Of a DNA stretch of 39,845 nt, positions 5,494 to 13,836 are shown in pieces. The translations under genes and the position numbers were made by a program. Under the pieces are notes generated by a model. That model saw only the letters and a program-made list of their open reading frames with translations. It ran no database searches and had not been told where the DNA came from. This DNA comes from a virus. Numbering within the stretch: the first letter of the stretch is position 1; each line of letters opens with the position of its first letter. The stretch is taken from the IMG/VR virus record IMGVR_UViG_3300028361_000059, positions 1 through 39,845 of that record; one strand, written 5' to 3'.

Positions 5494-6315
5494 TCAAATG
5501 TTTTCTTTTTCATGATTGTCTACAACAATTGCAGACACTTTGGAAATAATATCTTTTGGGTCCATTGCATACCAGCCAGAACAACTAAAAGAGTTCAATT
5601 CTACTATTTTTGGGCCATTCTCGGTTGTTGCTATGTCAATGATAAACAAATCGTCTGGTACCCATGCACAAGTGTCCAATATGTCTTCGACTAACTGGGT
5701 AGATTCCACATTAACCTTGGTATCTTCTTGGTGTTTTCCCCCCACCTGATATCTGGAACTACCTAAAATCTCGCGATTTCCTATTACAAATCTAGCCTCG
5801 TCTAAGATTTTTTTGGGTGTAGAGATAAGAATCATAGAGTCTAATCCAACACCATAGAGTTTAATGATAGCATCTATTTCTCTAGTAATATTATCCATAG
5901 TCCATACGTTTCCGGTGAATTCTTTTCCACCCCTATTAGGTCTAAAGAATAGTTTGTCCATTCCCATAAGCCTAAAGTAGTATTCGTGATCACCTATTAG
6001 GTTGGCGAGAGTAACATACATATGGTCGGAATTTAAAAATAATTTATCATCCACTTCAAGCTGAGACATGTATACATTGCAGTTATACTTAAGATCGTCA
6101 TAATAGCACCCATAGAAGCCCCGCAAGTGGGAAACCGCATTAATTGTAGAATAGGTCACGACCGGTTCATCTTTTGTGAATGGGACGGTTATATTTTGTA
6201 CCATAAATGGAATGTAGTCAAACTCAAAGAACTCTATACCCAACTCATTAAAGGCTTCTACAGGTATTCTGGAATCCTCAAATATATATTTGTCAACAAC
6301 CCACTTAGCTTTCAT
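5494..6315 (-). CDS. ATP-grasp (R2K-type) domain protein
   Basis: 273 aa. The pattern fits the phage/bacterial R2K group of ATP-grasp proteins (DUF4343-like): an N-terminal half without strong motifs, then KEFTGNVW, LISTPKKILDEARFVIGNREILGSSRYQVGGK, and near the end DLFIIDIATTENGPKIVELNSFSCSGWY, where the Asp...Glu-x-Asn pair would bind Mg-ATP. ATP-grasp enzymes join a carboxylate to an amine through an acyl phosphate; the substrate is not known. The start overlaps the stop of the peroxiredoxin gene by 11 nt, so the two are probably translated together. Confidence 0.75.
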   Translation of the reverse strand: MKAKWVVDKYIFEDSRIPVEAFNELGIEFFEFDYIPFMVQNITVPFTKDEPVVTYSTINAVSHLRGFYGCYYDDLKYNCNVYMSQLEVDDKLFLNSDHMYVTLANLIGDHEYYFRLMGMDKLFFRPNRGGKEFTGNVWTMDNITREIDAIIKLYGVGLDSMILISTPKKILDEARFVIGNREILGSSRYQVGGKHQEDTKVNVESTQLVEDILDTCAWVPDDLFIIDIATTENGPKIVELNSFSCSGWYAMDPKDIISKVSAIVVDNHEKENI

Positions 6316-6844
6316 TGATCAGTTCTCCTTGGAGATATTCTAACATGGTGTTAGCATCAGAAACCTCAAATGGGTCTCCTTCAAATTCATCCATACGCAT
6401 TGTTGGCCAATAATTCTCAACAAATATAGCGTCAATATAACCATTGTCAACAACTGCGCTATATCTCCATGATCTATCACCAAGACCTGTGTTATTCTTA
6501 GTACACAGCATACCCATTGCTCTGGTGAATTCGCCATTTCCGTCTGCAACCATTTCAACATTACTAATATCCAAACTGTCAAACCATGCAGACATAGTAA
6601 AGTGATCATTGACACTGATACAGTATACTTCGTCAATGGCAGTGTCTATAATTTGGTCGTATAACTGGTCATACTCTGGTAGATGCCTCGAAGAGCAGGT
6701 TGGGGTGAAAGCTCCGGGAAGTGAGAAAATAACAACTCTCTTGTTATCAAATAGTTCACCAGAAAATACTGGCTGGGTTTTACCATCTTCATCGCGGGTG
6801 AATACTCTGGCACCCAGCGGTACTGATTTAGTTGTGTTGATCAT
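6305..6844 (-). CDS. Peroxiredoxin, Prx5 type
   Basis: 179 aa, full length for the family. SLPGAFTPTCS carries the peroxidatic Cys50 and the Pro/Thr of the PxxxTxxC motif. ISVNDHFTMSAW, MVADGNGEFTRAMGM and GLGDRSWRYSAVVDNG follow in the order seen in Prx5/AhpE-like enzymes. These reduce hydrogen peroxide and organic peroxides in the cytoplasm with thiols from glutathione, glutaredoxin or thioredoxin; no fused glutaredoxin is present. The gene overlaps both neighbours (17 nt upstream, 11 nt downstream) in a tight operon with the ATP-grasp gene. Peroxiredoxin is uncommon in phages and may protect the infected cell from oxidative stress. Confidence 0.93.
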   Translation of the reverse strand: MINTTKSVPLGARVFTRDEDGKTQPVFSGELFDNKRVVIFSLPGAFTPTCSSRHLPEYDQLYDQIIDTAIDEVYCISVNDHFTMSAWFDSLDISNVEMVADGNGEFTRAMGMLCTKNNTGLGDRSWRYSAVVDNGYIDAIFVENYWPTMRMDEFEGDPFEVSDANTMLEYLQGELINES

Positions 6845-7136
6845 TTAGTCGTTTCCTAGTAGTTAAATCTATAATTTCGGCGCTCTCTTTGTTCACTGCG
6901 CCATTAGATTCTTTAATACTAACGGATTCGACGGGCTTTGTCAATACTGGGTTCATTCTATTTTTGGACAAATTCTTCACAAAGCCGTTGTATTCATTTA
7001 CAAACTGAATAGTTGTAGTTTCATCTAACCCCTGCATTATTGACAGAAAGTACGGCTCCAATACTGGATATAGGTTGGCAATGTCTGTTCGGCTCAAAGA
7101 TAGTTTCTTGCCCCCAAATTTAATAAGATATTCCAT
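6828..7136 (-). CDS. Hypothetical protein (102 aa)
   Basis: ATG at 7136 with AGGAT upstream. Starts MEYLIKFGGKKLSLSRTDIA, then a helical middle and a polar, low-complexity C-terminus ending RKRLNDQHN. It overlaps the peroxiredoxin start by 17 nt, so it belongs to the same operon. No motif recognised. The 70 bp before it hold an AT-rich stretch but no late-promoter box. Confidence 0.75.
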   Translation of the reverse strand: MEYLIKFGGKKLSLSRTDIANLYPVLEPYFLSIMQGLDETTTIQFVNEYNGFVKNLSKNRMNPVLTKPVESVSIKESNGAVNKESAEIIDLTTRKRLNDQHN

Positions 7137-7206
7137 TTTTGATTTTATCCTTTATATCTATCTTGTAACATTCGTAAGCTCTTAATTTGTATATATTTTT
7201 TAGTGA

Positions 7207-7710
7207 TCAGCGTGTACTCGCTTTTGCTAACAGTTCCCAAAAAAGTTCGGGGTCAGTGCTTTTATGGATGTATACACCCTTCTCATCTCGTACCCAAAGT
7301 GCTCGCTGGCCATGTGATCTATTATCAATATCCAAGTGTACCATGGGTTGAGGCTGCATAGAATTAACATTAGTGTCTAAGTATACACCAATCCCTCTCC
7401 AATGTAAATTCTCAACAGCACAAAGCCAAAAATCCATTACATTAACTGATGGGAATACGTCTACGGCCATACCAAGTCGTCCGTCACCAATGTAGTGGCG
7501 ACTGGTTCTAGAACCACTACGCCTAACTAGTCCTTCTGGGACTCGGCTGGGAAATACAGCCTTTCCGAAATTTCTTCTGGTGTTGTTTAATTCATATATT
7601 ACTTCGGCTTTGACAAACTTCAAGTCTTCTGGTACTGGCCATTCTTCTGGTGTGAAGAAAGACTGATGATTACGTGCTATTAGATATTCATATGCATTTC
7701 GGTATATCAC
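7207..7710 (-). CDS. M15-like peptidase, endolysin candidate
   Basis: 167 aa, GTG start at 7710. SRTSRHYIGDGRLGMAVDVF and, 40 residues later, PMVHLDID supply a His-Asp-His set (H72, D84, H125) as in zinc-binding M15-type peptidases, which cut peptide cross-links in peptidoglycan. The first His and the Asp are further apart than in the classic SxHxxGxAxD motif, but the SRHY...GRL...A.DVF form occurs in a phage group related to M15. There is no signal peptide, so a holin would be needed; a holin-like gene is at 23504. The ribosome binding site AAAGGA lies in the loop, and the start codon in the stem, of a hairpin (7709-7734) that overlaps a late promoter (7734-7741). This matches the control of T4 lysozyme and supports a lysis role. 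Confidence 0.6.
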   Translation of the reverse strand: MIYRNAYEYLIARNHQSFFTPEEWPVPEDLKFVKAEVIYELNNTRRNFGKAVFPSRVPEGLVRRSGSRTSRHYIGDGRLGMAVDVFPSVNVMDFWLCAVENLHWRGIGVYLDTNVNSMQPQPMVHLDIDNRSHGQRALWVRDEKGVYIHKSTDPELFWELLAKASTR

Positions 7711-7734
7711 GGGAGAATCCTTTGACTCTCCCGT
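7709..7734 (-). promoter_or_regulatory. Start-codon-masking hairpin before the endolysin candidate
   Basis: Minus strand ACGGGAGA (7734-7727), 10-nt loop GTCAAAGGAT with the ribosome binding site, TCTCCCGT (7716-7709), a perfect 8-bp stem. The last two bases of the 3' arm are the G and T of the GTG start codon. Transcripts that come from upstream would form it; transcripts begun at about 7728 would lack most of the 5' arm. Confidence 0.75.
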
Positions 7735-7741
7735 ATTTATT
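7734..7741 (-). promoter_or_regulatory. T4-type late promoter (AATAAATA) overlapping the hairpin
   Basis: 7/8 match to TATAAATA on the minus strand. With T4 geometry the start is near 7728, giving an 18-nt leader that keeps AAAGGA but loses the hairpin's 5' arm. It overlaps the stop codon of the DUF1289 gene. Confidence 0.65.
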
Positions 7742-7922
7742 AATCAAACATTAAAGATATTCTTTCTTCACATTTGATATTAACCTGTTCCCTCTCCAAC
7801 TCCGACATTGAACTCCATTCAGCTATTTCAGACAATGTTCTGGAACATCCAGAACATATCTTAGTTGTCGAGTCAATAACACACACTTGTATACAAGGTG
7901 ATTCTGAACTTAAATATCGCAT
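7740..7922 (-). CDS. DUF1289 family protein
   Basis: 60 aa from the ATG at 7922, which lies inside the end of nrdJ (13-nt overlap). A TTG at 7940 is a longer but less likely start. SPCIQVCVID...ICSGCSRTLSEIAEW is the DUF1289 signature with four Cys (CxxxC...CxxC), probably a small metal or iron-sulphur binding protein. The family is common in proteobacteria, so this may be a gene taken from such a host. Coupling to nrdJ suggests a link to nucleotide or redox metabolism, but no function is known. Confidence 0.85.
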   Translation of the reverse strand: MRYLSSESPCIQVCVIDSTTKICSGCSRTLSEIAEWSSMSELEREQVNIKCEERISLMFD

Positions 7923-10213
7923 CCCTTTTGTCCCGCACAAGCTTGTGAAGCCAGAGTATCTGCATCTACGTAGTCATGATCAACTTCGATAACGTTAGAC
8001 CAATCTACGTCTTTATACTCTCTATGAAGATCGCACCACGTTTTCCAAAGAGAAACATGCTTCAAACAGTAAGTTGTCTTCCTGACATCCCCATCAAAGT
8101 AGCGATCAGCAAACTGTTCCACTCTTCGTATCCAGTCCAACTTGTCAAACCACTTAGTAAAGTCCATCAGACTTCTGTAGTATTCGGAGAGTGCTCCATT
8201 AGTAGGAGTTTTTGGATATTCTGGTAGATACTTTGTTTCAGTAAGGTCTTCGCCCTTATCTAGTGCTGTGTCACACGCTCTCCAGAGGTTGTCCTTAAAC
8301 GCATGTAATCCGTCTACAATAAGACCAGAGGCAAATACCGAAGCATCCCCATATTCTTTTATTAGTTCAGTTGGGGTCAATACTGTAGAAAATGGTGCTT
8401 GTGCATAATCCAAATCCCCTGAAGCTGGTAATAGTGATACGCCCGTAAAGTATTCTCTATTATCGTATATGAAGTCACACACTTCATCCCACTCATCATC
8501 CCTAACAGTAATTGTGTTAGAAACGTTGTGTGTGATTTCCGGATGTAGTGAACGCTCAGGTACATTACCAGCAAGAACCCAATGTTTTTGTGCCTTCTTC
8601 ACTGTTTCCAGTAATTTTACAGCATCTACCTGATTCTTGGTAATAGCGCCCGGTGGAACCTCACATAGAAACGATATAACTTCATCCGTATTGTTTGCAC
8701 TCCAAACAGATTCCTCGGTTGCCATTGGATTCTCCGCTTTAAAGTGTTGTAGAGGAAATTCTTGCTTGTTCGCTTGTACTCTTCGTATGTAACGCCGTGC
8801 GTGGTGTGGGTGAATTCCAGATGCAGTCTTTAATACACAGCTAGTAGACCCTGCTGGCTTAGAGCATGTTAGTCTTGCCGCTGGATTAATGTTTATCATC
8901 TTGGCAATAGTTTCATTCACTGCCTTGATTTCTGCTGCACCCTTTTCTAAAATGCTTTCGTTGAACAGGATATCAGGATTATCCATCCAGCCCGTAATAG
9001 AGCAGCCTAGTAAAGCTTCATGTTTAACAATCTCTTCGGTAGTTTCTCCTAAGTATGGGAATTCATTATACCCAGCTTGTAGTGTTCCAATGATTGCAGA
9101 AGCTCTACACGCTTGTAGGAAATTTTCTTCAGTGTTGCACCACTTACCATTTATCTCGGTCAGGTTACAAAAGTTTACACCGCTCTCGCCATTGGGTAAA
9201 ACGGGCCAAAATCCGATCTCAACGCAGGGGTTGGTTGTAGATGCATAGTCGTCGTTACAGAAATAGAAACCGGGTTCACCAGATTGTCTAATGCTCTCGA
9301 AAATTTTCTTAAAGTCTTCATAGCCGGTTTTATCTCGTTGAAGAACTACTGAGTTATTACTACGACCTCTTTGTGGGTTGGTAACAAACCAGTCTCCAGT
9401 TTTAGCGGTCATCATATCTTGGTCATCTGGAGAAAACAGACATATGGTAGCTGACCGCCGCAATCCACCGGAGATTACAAAGTCAGAAGAGTGCATTAAT
9501 ATATCATAGACTACAATAGGCTTAAGTGCAACTTTGGTTGAGTTCGTTTCAGTGAATTGTGCTTCTAATAGCCTTCCTATTTTTTCTAATCCTTTTCTCA
9601 ACGGGTCTGGGCCGGGTGCCTTAAATTGTCCAGCAATGAGAGCACCTTTTGGTCTGATCTTCGAGAAGTCAAAATTTACAATCTTTCCATGGTATTCTGG
9701 GAATCTCCCACCATCTTCAAAATATGATGAAAGTAGAACACCTACTGAGTCAGCCCAACCTTCACAAGTGTCTGGTATTACGTAGGTCTTTGTTTCGGCA
9801 TTTGATTTTCTATTAACAATTTTTGGGAGTTTTTCGATGTGGTGTTTTTGAACAGTAAATCCAACTCCACAACCTGCTAACAATAACCACACTACTTGTT
9901 GGAATGAAAACGGCTTGTCGATAAGTAAAGAACTACAGTTGTATATTCTTTCGTTTCTCTTCAAAATAGGGTCTCCACCATATTGTAAAGCTCTCTGCGC
10001 TCCCAATACTCGTTTCTTTCTAACCTGTTTTTCGGCAAACTTTAGTTCTTCTTCAAGTTCTGGGTTTTGTGCCAATTCGTCTTTGTATTTCTTCCTATGC
10101 ATAATGAACACTCTAGACACGGCTTCATCCCATGTTTCTCTTCGTTGTTCTTCTGGTAGGTATTGTGCGTAGCGTGAGTAAAACGTGTAATCAGATAGTG
10201 CTTTTAATGACAT
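7910..10213 (-). CDS. nrdJ: Ribonucleotide reductase, class II (adenosylcobalamin-dependent)
   Basis: 767 aa, the usual length of the monomeric class II enzyme. It makes deoxyribonucleotides for phage DNA synthesis using B12 as radical source. Visible active-site parts are C93 (YNCSS) and the later SCVLKTASGIHPHHARR for the redox Cys pair, N328-P-C330-V-E332 for the thiyl radical site, and the C-terminal CAGQKGC pair that re-reduces the active site. There is no small subunit nearby, as expected. It shares its end with the DUF1289 gene. The 90-bp region upstream is too short for a cobalamin riboswitch. Host B12, or uptake of it, would be needed. Confidence 0.95.
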   Translation of the reverse strand: MSLKALSDYTFYSRYAQYLPEEQRRETWDEAVSRVFIMHRKKYKDELAQNPELEEELKFAEKQVRKKRVLGAQRALQYGGDPILKRNERIYNCSSLLIDKPFSFQQVVWLLLAGCGVGFTVQKHHIEKLPKIVNRKSNAETKTYVIPDTCEGWADSVGVLLSSYFEDGGRFPEYHGKIVNFDFSKIRPKGALIAGQFKAPGPDPLRKGLEKIGRLLEAQFTETNSTKVALKPIVVYDILMHSSDFVISGGLRRSATICLFSPDDQDMMTAKTGDWFVTNPQRGRSNNSVVLQRDKTGYEDFKKIFESIRQSGEPGFYFCNDDYASTTNPCVEIGFWPVLPNGESGVNFCNLTEINGKWCNTEENFLQACRASAIIGTLQAGYNEFPYLGETTEEIVKHEALLGCSITGWMDNPDILFNESILEKGAAEIKAVNETIAKMININPAARLTCSKPAGSTSCVLKTASGIHPHHARRYIRRVQANKQEFPLQHFKAENPMATEESVWSANNTDEVISFLCEVPPGAITKNQVDAVKLLETVKKAQKHWVLAGNVPERSLHPEITHNVSNTITVRDDEWDEVCDFIYDNREYFTGVSLLPASGDLDYAQAPFSTVLTPTELIKEYGDASVFASGLIVDGLHAFKDNLWRACDTALDKGEDLTETKYLPEYPKTPTNGALSEYYRSLMDFTKWFDKLDWIRRVEQFADRYFDGDVRKTTYCLKHVSLWKTWCDLHREYKDVDWSNVIEVDHDYVDADTLASQACAGQKGCDI

Positions 10214-10303
10214 GTAATTTTCCTTAAGTTATAGTAGGTGAACATTATTTAGCTTTGCCCGATTGTCGAACAAATACTCTTTCACTATCTTAGGGTTATC
10301 AGT

Positions 10304-10846
10304 TCATTTTTGCAAGAGATAAAACAACTCTTCGTAGAACGGATGCTTTTCCGCGCTTATGGCATAGTAATATGGCATGCCATAAAATATAATTTCTTTG
10401 TTGGATTGCAGCGCTTGTTTTAATGTGCGCTCACCAGATGTATAAGCGTATTCAATTGCATCTTCTACGATGGCCATGGCATCATTTTGTGAGACATCCA
10501 GTTTGATCAGCCTTTCGTATGATTCTTTATACTCTTCATGGTCCGTCACTCTTGGGTTGAACAAAAATGAGAATCCATTTTTTGGGAAAATATAATATGA
10601 AACCGCACCTTCTACAGTAGAGTATGGGCCATTTGTGATTACCGACCTGACATCAATTCCTTCATACTCATCCTTTAATGCATCACCCATCACTCGCATA
10701 AAGCCCGTGGTGTTCTTCTTATGGCGAACTTTAACCCGCTTAACATAACGTCCATCGGGTTTTAACGCTCGCACCGCTGGGTAGCCCCCCGACAGTTCTA
10801 AGAACTGGTCACACTCTACTTTTAATTTTTTAAAACTATCTTTCAT
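10304..10846 (-). CDS. Hypothetical protein (180 aa)
   Basis: Best start is the ATG at 10846 with an AGGG ribosome binding site 7 nt upstream; a GTG at 10873 is an alternative. The N-terminal half is Lys/Arg-rich (RYVKRVKVRHKKNTTGFMR), the middle aromatic (VSYYIFPKNGFSFLFNP), the C-terminus helical. No family recognised. It is divergent from the late gene at 10894. Confidence 0.7.
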   Translation of the reverse strand: MKDSFKKLKVECDQFLELSGGYPAVRALKPDGRYVKRVKVRHKKNTTGFMRVMGDALKDEYEGIDVRSVITNGPYSTVEGAVSYYIFPKNGFSFLFNPRVTDHEEYKESYERLIKLDVSQNDAMAIVEDAIEYAYTSGERTLKQALQSNKEIIFYGMPYYYAISAEKHPFYEELFYLLQK

Positions 10847-10855
10847 TTTTTGCCC

Positions 10856-10863
10856 TATAAATA
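10856..10863 (+). promoter_or_regulatory. T4-type late promoter TATAAATA
   Basis: Perfect box; expected start near 10869, 25 nt before the ATG at 10894. Confidence 0.75.
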
Positions 10864-10893
10864 ACCCTGCCACTTTGATCCAATTATACCAAC

Positions 10894-11556
10894 ATGAGCG
10901 AATTAATAGAAGAACTAGAAAAAGAGGTTAGGAACCAAATTATTTATGTGATTGGTGGCGGTATGTCTTTTAATCCAAAGGCTGATTACGTTAAAAACAT
11001 ACCAAAAGAGCGAACCATATGTCTCAACTCGGCATTAAGTGACTTTGATGAATGTTTAGCTTGCATGTTTATGGACTCCAGTTGGTACACTAATAATAAA
11101 AAGCTGTTATCTGAGGGTAGACAGAAATATGCAATACGAGTTAACTTAGATAAAAGGCGATTAAGTCCCCAAGTAAATGACAATGTGATATATCTTAGGA
11201 ATGCTAATATTTCAAAGTGTTCTTTTGAACCCAACTATCGATTGAAACCCTATGATGTATCTGGAAACAATATCGGAGTGTGTGCTATAGATTTGCTAGA
11301 ACAACTGGGAGCCAAGACAATATACCTATTGGGGTTTGATTGTTCTTCCAATGATGATCAAAAATCGCATTATCATGAAAAATATAATAGGGTCGTAAAA
11401 CAAAAAACATATGATGATAAAATGTTGCCCTGTTTTGAAAACCTTCGATCCCACTTAGAAAAGCGGAAATCACAATTCAAGGTTATAAATCTTTCACCGG
11501 TAACTAATATAAAATCTATTCCGCGAAAAAGTTTGAAAAATTTTGACTTCCCATGA
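10894..11556 (+). CDS. DUF115/MptE-like, sialyltransferase-fold protein
   Basis: 220 aa. IIYVIGGGMSFN at the N-terminus, then CLNSALSDFD, and GNNIGVCAIDLLEQLGAKTIYLLGFDCSSND followed by H-Y-H, fit the DUF115/MptE-like group, whose fold resembles GT-B sialyltransferases. Related phage genes are common in tail-fibre regions. The late promoter and position just before virion genes suggest that it modifies sugars on the virion or makes a nucleotide-activated group. The enzyme activity is inferred from the fold pattern only. Confidence 0.55.
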   Translation: MSELIEELEKEVRNQIIYVIGGGMSFNPKADYVKNIPKERTICLNSALSDFDECLACMFMDSSWYTNNKKLLSEGRQKYAIRVNLDKRRLSPQVNDNVIYLRNANISKCSFEPNYRLKPYDVSGNNIGVCAIDLLEQLGAKTIYLLGFDCSSNDDQKSHYHEKYNRVVKQKTYDDKMLPCFENLRSHLEKRKSQFKVINLSPVTNIKSIPRKSLKNFDFP

Positions 11557-11585
11557 TTTTGAAATAACCGCTAGAGATCAACAAA

Positions 11586-11593
11586 TATAAATA
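11586..11593 (+). promoter_or_regulatory. T4-type late promoter TATAAATA
   Basis: Perfect box; expected start near 11599, 17 nt before the ATG at 11616. Confidence 0.75.
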
Positions 11594-11615
11594 GATAAAA
11601 GGTTCGAATTCAAAA

Positions 11616-13187
11616 ATGGCGACAATAACATACAAGTGTGATACATGTAAGCGGGACGTAGAGCTTCTAGAAAATTCTATGGGGATGACTACGTTTGGTT
11701 CATGTGTAATCACTCAAGACTGTAGGGGTAAGTTATACAAAACCTCTAGAAGTGCATATAACATCCGGGAATCCTTCTTGGAAGCGGACCCCACTGGTAC
11801 AATAGACAATTTTTCACCAAGGAAAATCTTTTTTAATTACGTCCAAGAGATACGTTCGGATAAATGGGTCGTCAATCATCGATTAAATGCTACCCCAGTT
11901 GTTAAGGTGTTCACTGAAACTAATGATGGGACTACCCTATTACCGATGGAGAATGATCAGTTTACTGTGACCTATACTTCCCCGGATAGTCTAGAAATAG
12001 TTTTCATGGACTCCTTTACTGGTCAAGTACATTTAATATCCAGAAGTATATCGGAAGATTCTATAGAGACTATATTACCCGAAGAAGGAATGCTTCAAGT
12101 ATCATATAATGATTCTTTGGCCTTTGGAGTTATTGCCCAGTTTAATGGAATAAGTTCTCCACCCCCAATTTTAACAAATGGTACTATTAGGTTGGACATA
12201 GTCCTAGAAGAACCAAATGAGGAACCAATTTTCTGTGTGGAAACCTTTACGGGCCTAGAAGATGGTACGTCTCCGTGGAACGATTTTAGAGCAATTCTTT
12301 TTAGAAGGCGAAGAAACTTCAATATAAAAACCAAGAGTATATCAGAGTTCAAACTCATAAAAGATCGGTATGACTCATTGAGCGATATTCCCCAACTCAC
12401 TAGGCTTAAGTTCGTAAGAATAGACCTCGGTGATGGGGTCTGGAGAGACATAAAATCAAAGCAAGTGTTAATGATGTTAGCATCTTCTCCATATCTCAAA
12501 GCGGACAAGAATTTAGAAGAAATTGTAGACATTGGTGAACTAAACAGAAAAACTGTAGATTCACAATTCGTTTTCATTAATGGGACACTATTTACTGACC
12601 CTAAAAATTCTGAAGACGTATATCCGAGAATTGAAAAAGATGAAATTGTTGCACTACCACCTACACCAACACCTACACCAACAATTAGTGTAACACCATC
12701 GATTACACCCACATCATCACCAACTCCGACACCAACTCCGACACCATCGGTTGCAGGAATATGTTGGGTCGGGGACACTGGGGGTGACTGGAGTCCAGTA
12801 TTTGCCGAGACAAATGCATATTTTAATGGTACATGTTTTATTTTAGATAACGAGTGGGGTAGTGGGCTGACTGTGGCCAGCCTCGAATACACTGGTGCGG
12901 GTGTTTCCCCAACGAATGGTATACGTTTTACACTGCTATTACAGGGAGAATCACCTACACTTGACGTAGGTATTGAAATAACATCCGAGGCTGCACCTAT
13001 ACCCATAACTGAAACTGTTACCTTGAGTAACGGGGTGACATTCTCCTATGAGTTGGACGAAAACTCTGGAATGTTTGATGGTATTTCTTCTATAGAGCCT
13101 GCCATTATTACGTTGATACTGTTGAATAGTGGTAGCTATGATTCGCTTATTATATGTGACATAGAAACTCGAACCTCGGACTGTTGA
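11616..13187 (+). CDS. Virion or tail-fibre-like protein with N-terminal zinc ribbon and Pro-Thr linker
   Basis: 523 aa. Residues 1-45 form a Cys-rich unit (YKCDTCKRDVEL... SCVITQDCRGKLY) that looks like a zinc ribbon. Residues about 60-345 are beta-rich with a segment (WVVNHRLNATPVVKVF) of the kind seen in phage fibre and baseplate proteins. A linker of Pro-Thr-Ser repeats (about 348-380) leads to a C-terminal beta domain that starts ICWVGDTGGDW. Such PT linkers give flexible extended spacers in fibres. It heads a run of rightward late genes (11616-15302). Host-binding role inferred from architecture. Confidence 0.6.
   Translation: MATITYKCDTCKRDVELLENSMGMTTFGSCVITQDCRGKLYKTSRSAYNIRESFLEADPTGTIDNFSPRKIFFNYVQEIRSDKWVVNHRLNATPVVKVFTETNDGTTLLPMENDQFTVTYTSPDSLEIVFMDSFTGQVHLISRSISEDSIETILPEEGMLQVSYNDSLAFGVIAQFNGISSPPPILTNGTIRLDIVLEEPNEEPIFCVETFTGLEDGTSPWNDFRAILFRRRRNFNIKTKSISEFKLIKDRYDSLSDIPQLTRLKFVRIDLGDGVWRDIKSKQVLMMLASSPYLKADKNLEEIVDIGELNRKTVDSQFVFINGTLFTDPKNSEDVYPRIEKDEIVALPPTPTPTPTISVTPSITPTSSPTPTPTPTPSVAGICWVGDTGGDWSPVFAETNAYFNGTCFILDNEWGSGLTVASLEYTGAGVSPTNGIRFTLLLQGESPTLDVGIEITSEAAPIPITETVTLSNGVTFSYELDENSGMFDGISSIEPAIITLILLNSGSYDSLIICDIETRTSDC
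12655..12750 (+). repeat. Pro-Thr codon repeat tract
   Basis: Imperfect repeats of the types ACACCA and CCAACTCCGACA that encode the PTPTPT linker. Such tracts change length easily by slippage. Confidence 0.8.
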
Positions 13188-13224
13188 GTATGATAGTACG
13201 GGTAATATCCACAGTAGTAAGAAA

Positions 13225-13836
13225 GTGATTGATGTTCATATCATCAATACTGATAGGCCATACCGAAAACGGTGTGTAGACAGTCTTTCTGGTGAGCCGA
13301 TAAACCTGTTTGAGGCACCGTTTATTAAAGGTAGAATTGGGAAGGCCAGAGTGAACGGCATCAAGATGGGTACATCCGAGTTCGTGTCTTTTGTAGATGA
13401 TGATGATATCCTCGTACCGGGGGCCTTCACAAGAGCGTTGGACATACTTCAACAGGGGTTTTCTGCATACTATAGTAATCATTATGTAATGGATGTAGAT
13501 GGAAAAGTTTATGGTAGATGGTTTGACAAACCCGCTAAAGCTATTGGTTTTTCACAAGAAACCCAAATGCATCACATTGTAGTGTACCGAAGAGAACTAA
13601 TAGAACCAGTATTTGCTGCTACTGAACTAGCATTATATAAAGAACGAACCTTGTTCAATTTAGCATCAATATATCATGGTCGAGTGTTCGGTGATGATAG
13701 GATGGGACTATATTGGAGAGTTCATGAAGATTCGGCACACACTCAGGTAACAGCGGAAACCCAAGAGTGGAAAGATGAGGTTAAAAGATATAGAGATATG
13801 ATAATGTGTCCACCAACAGGAAATAATAATGAGTAA
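13225..13836 (+). CDS. Glycosyltransferase family 2-like protein
   Basis: 203 aa, GTG start at 13225. VHIINTDRPYRKRCVDSL at the N-terminus and GRIGKARVNGIKMGTSEFVSFVDDDD give the GT-A pattern, with DDDD as the metal/nucleotide-sugar (DxD) site and EFVSFVDDDDILVPGAF typical of family 2. The protein is short, so only the catalytic core is present. It sits between two virion-like genes and overlaps the next start by 8 nt, so it may glycosylate a fibre protein. Confidence 0.7.
   Translation: MIDVHIINTDRPYRKRCVDSLSGEPINLFEAPFIKGRIGKARVNGIKMGTSEFVSFVDDDDILVPGAFTRALDILQQGFSAYYSNHYVMDVDGKVYGRWFDKPAKAIGFSQETQMHHIVVYRRELIEPVFAATELALYKERTLFNLASIYHGRVFGDDRMGLYWRVHEDSAHTQVTAETQEWKDEVKRYRDMIMCPPTGNNNE

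Noticed and set aside
10214-10303. Cobalamin riboswitch before the B12-dependent reductase
   Set aside because: Only 90 bp are available and no B12-box-like sequence is visible.
12095-13006. Long leftward frame (303 aa) inside the fibre-like gene
   Set aside because: Low-complexity Val/Gly product mirrors the Pro-Thr repeat; no promoter or ribosome binding site; antisense shadow.
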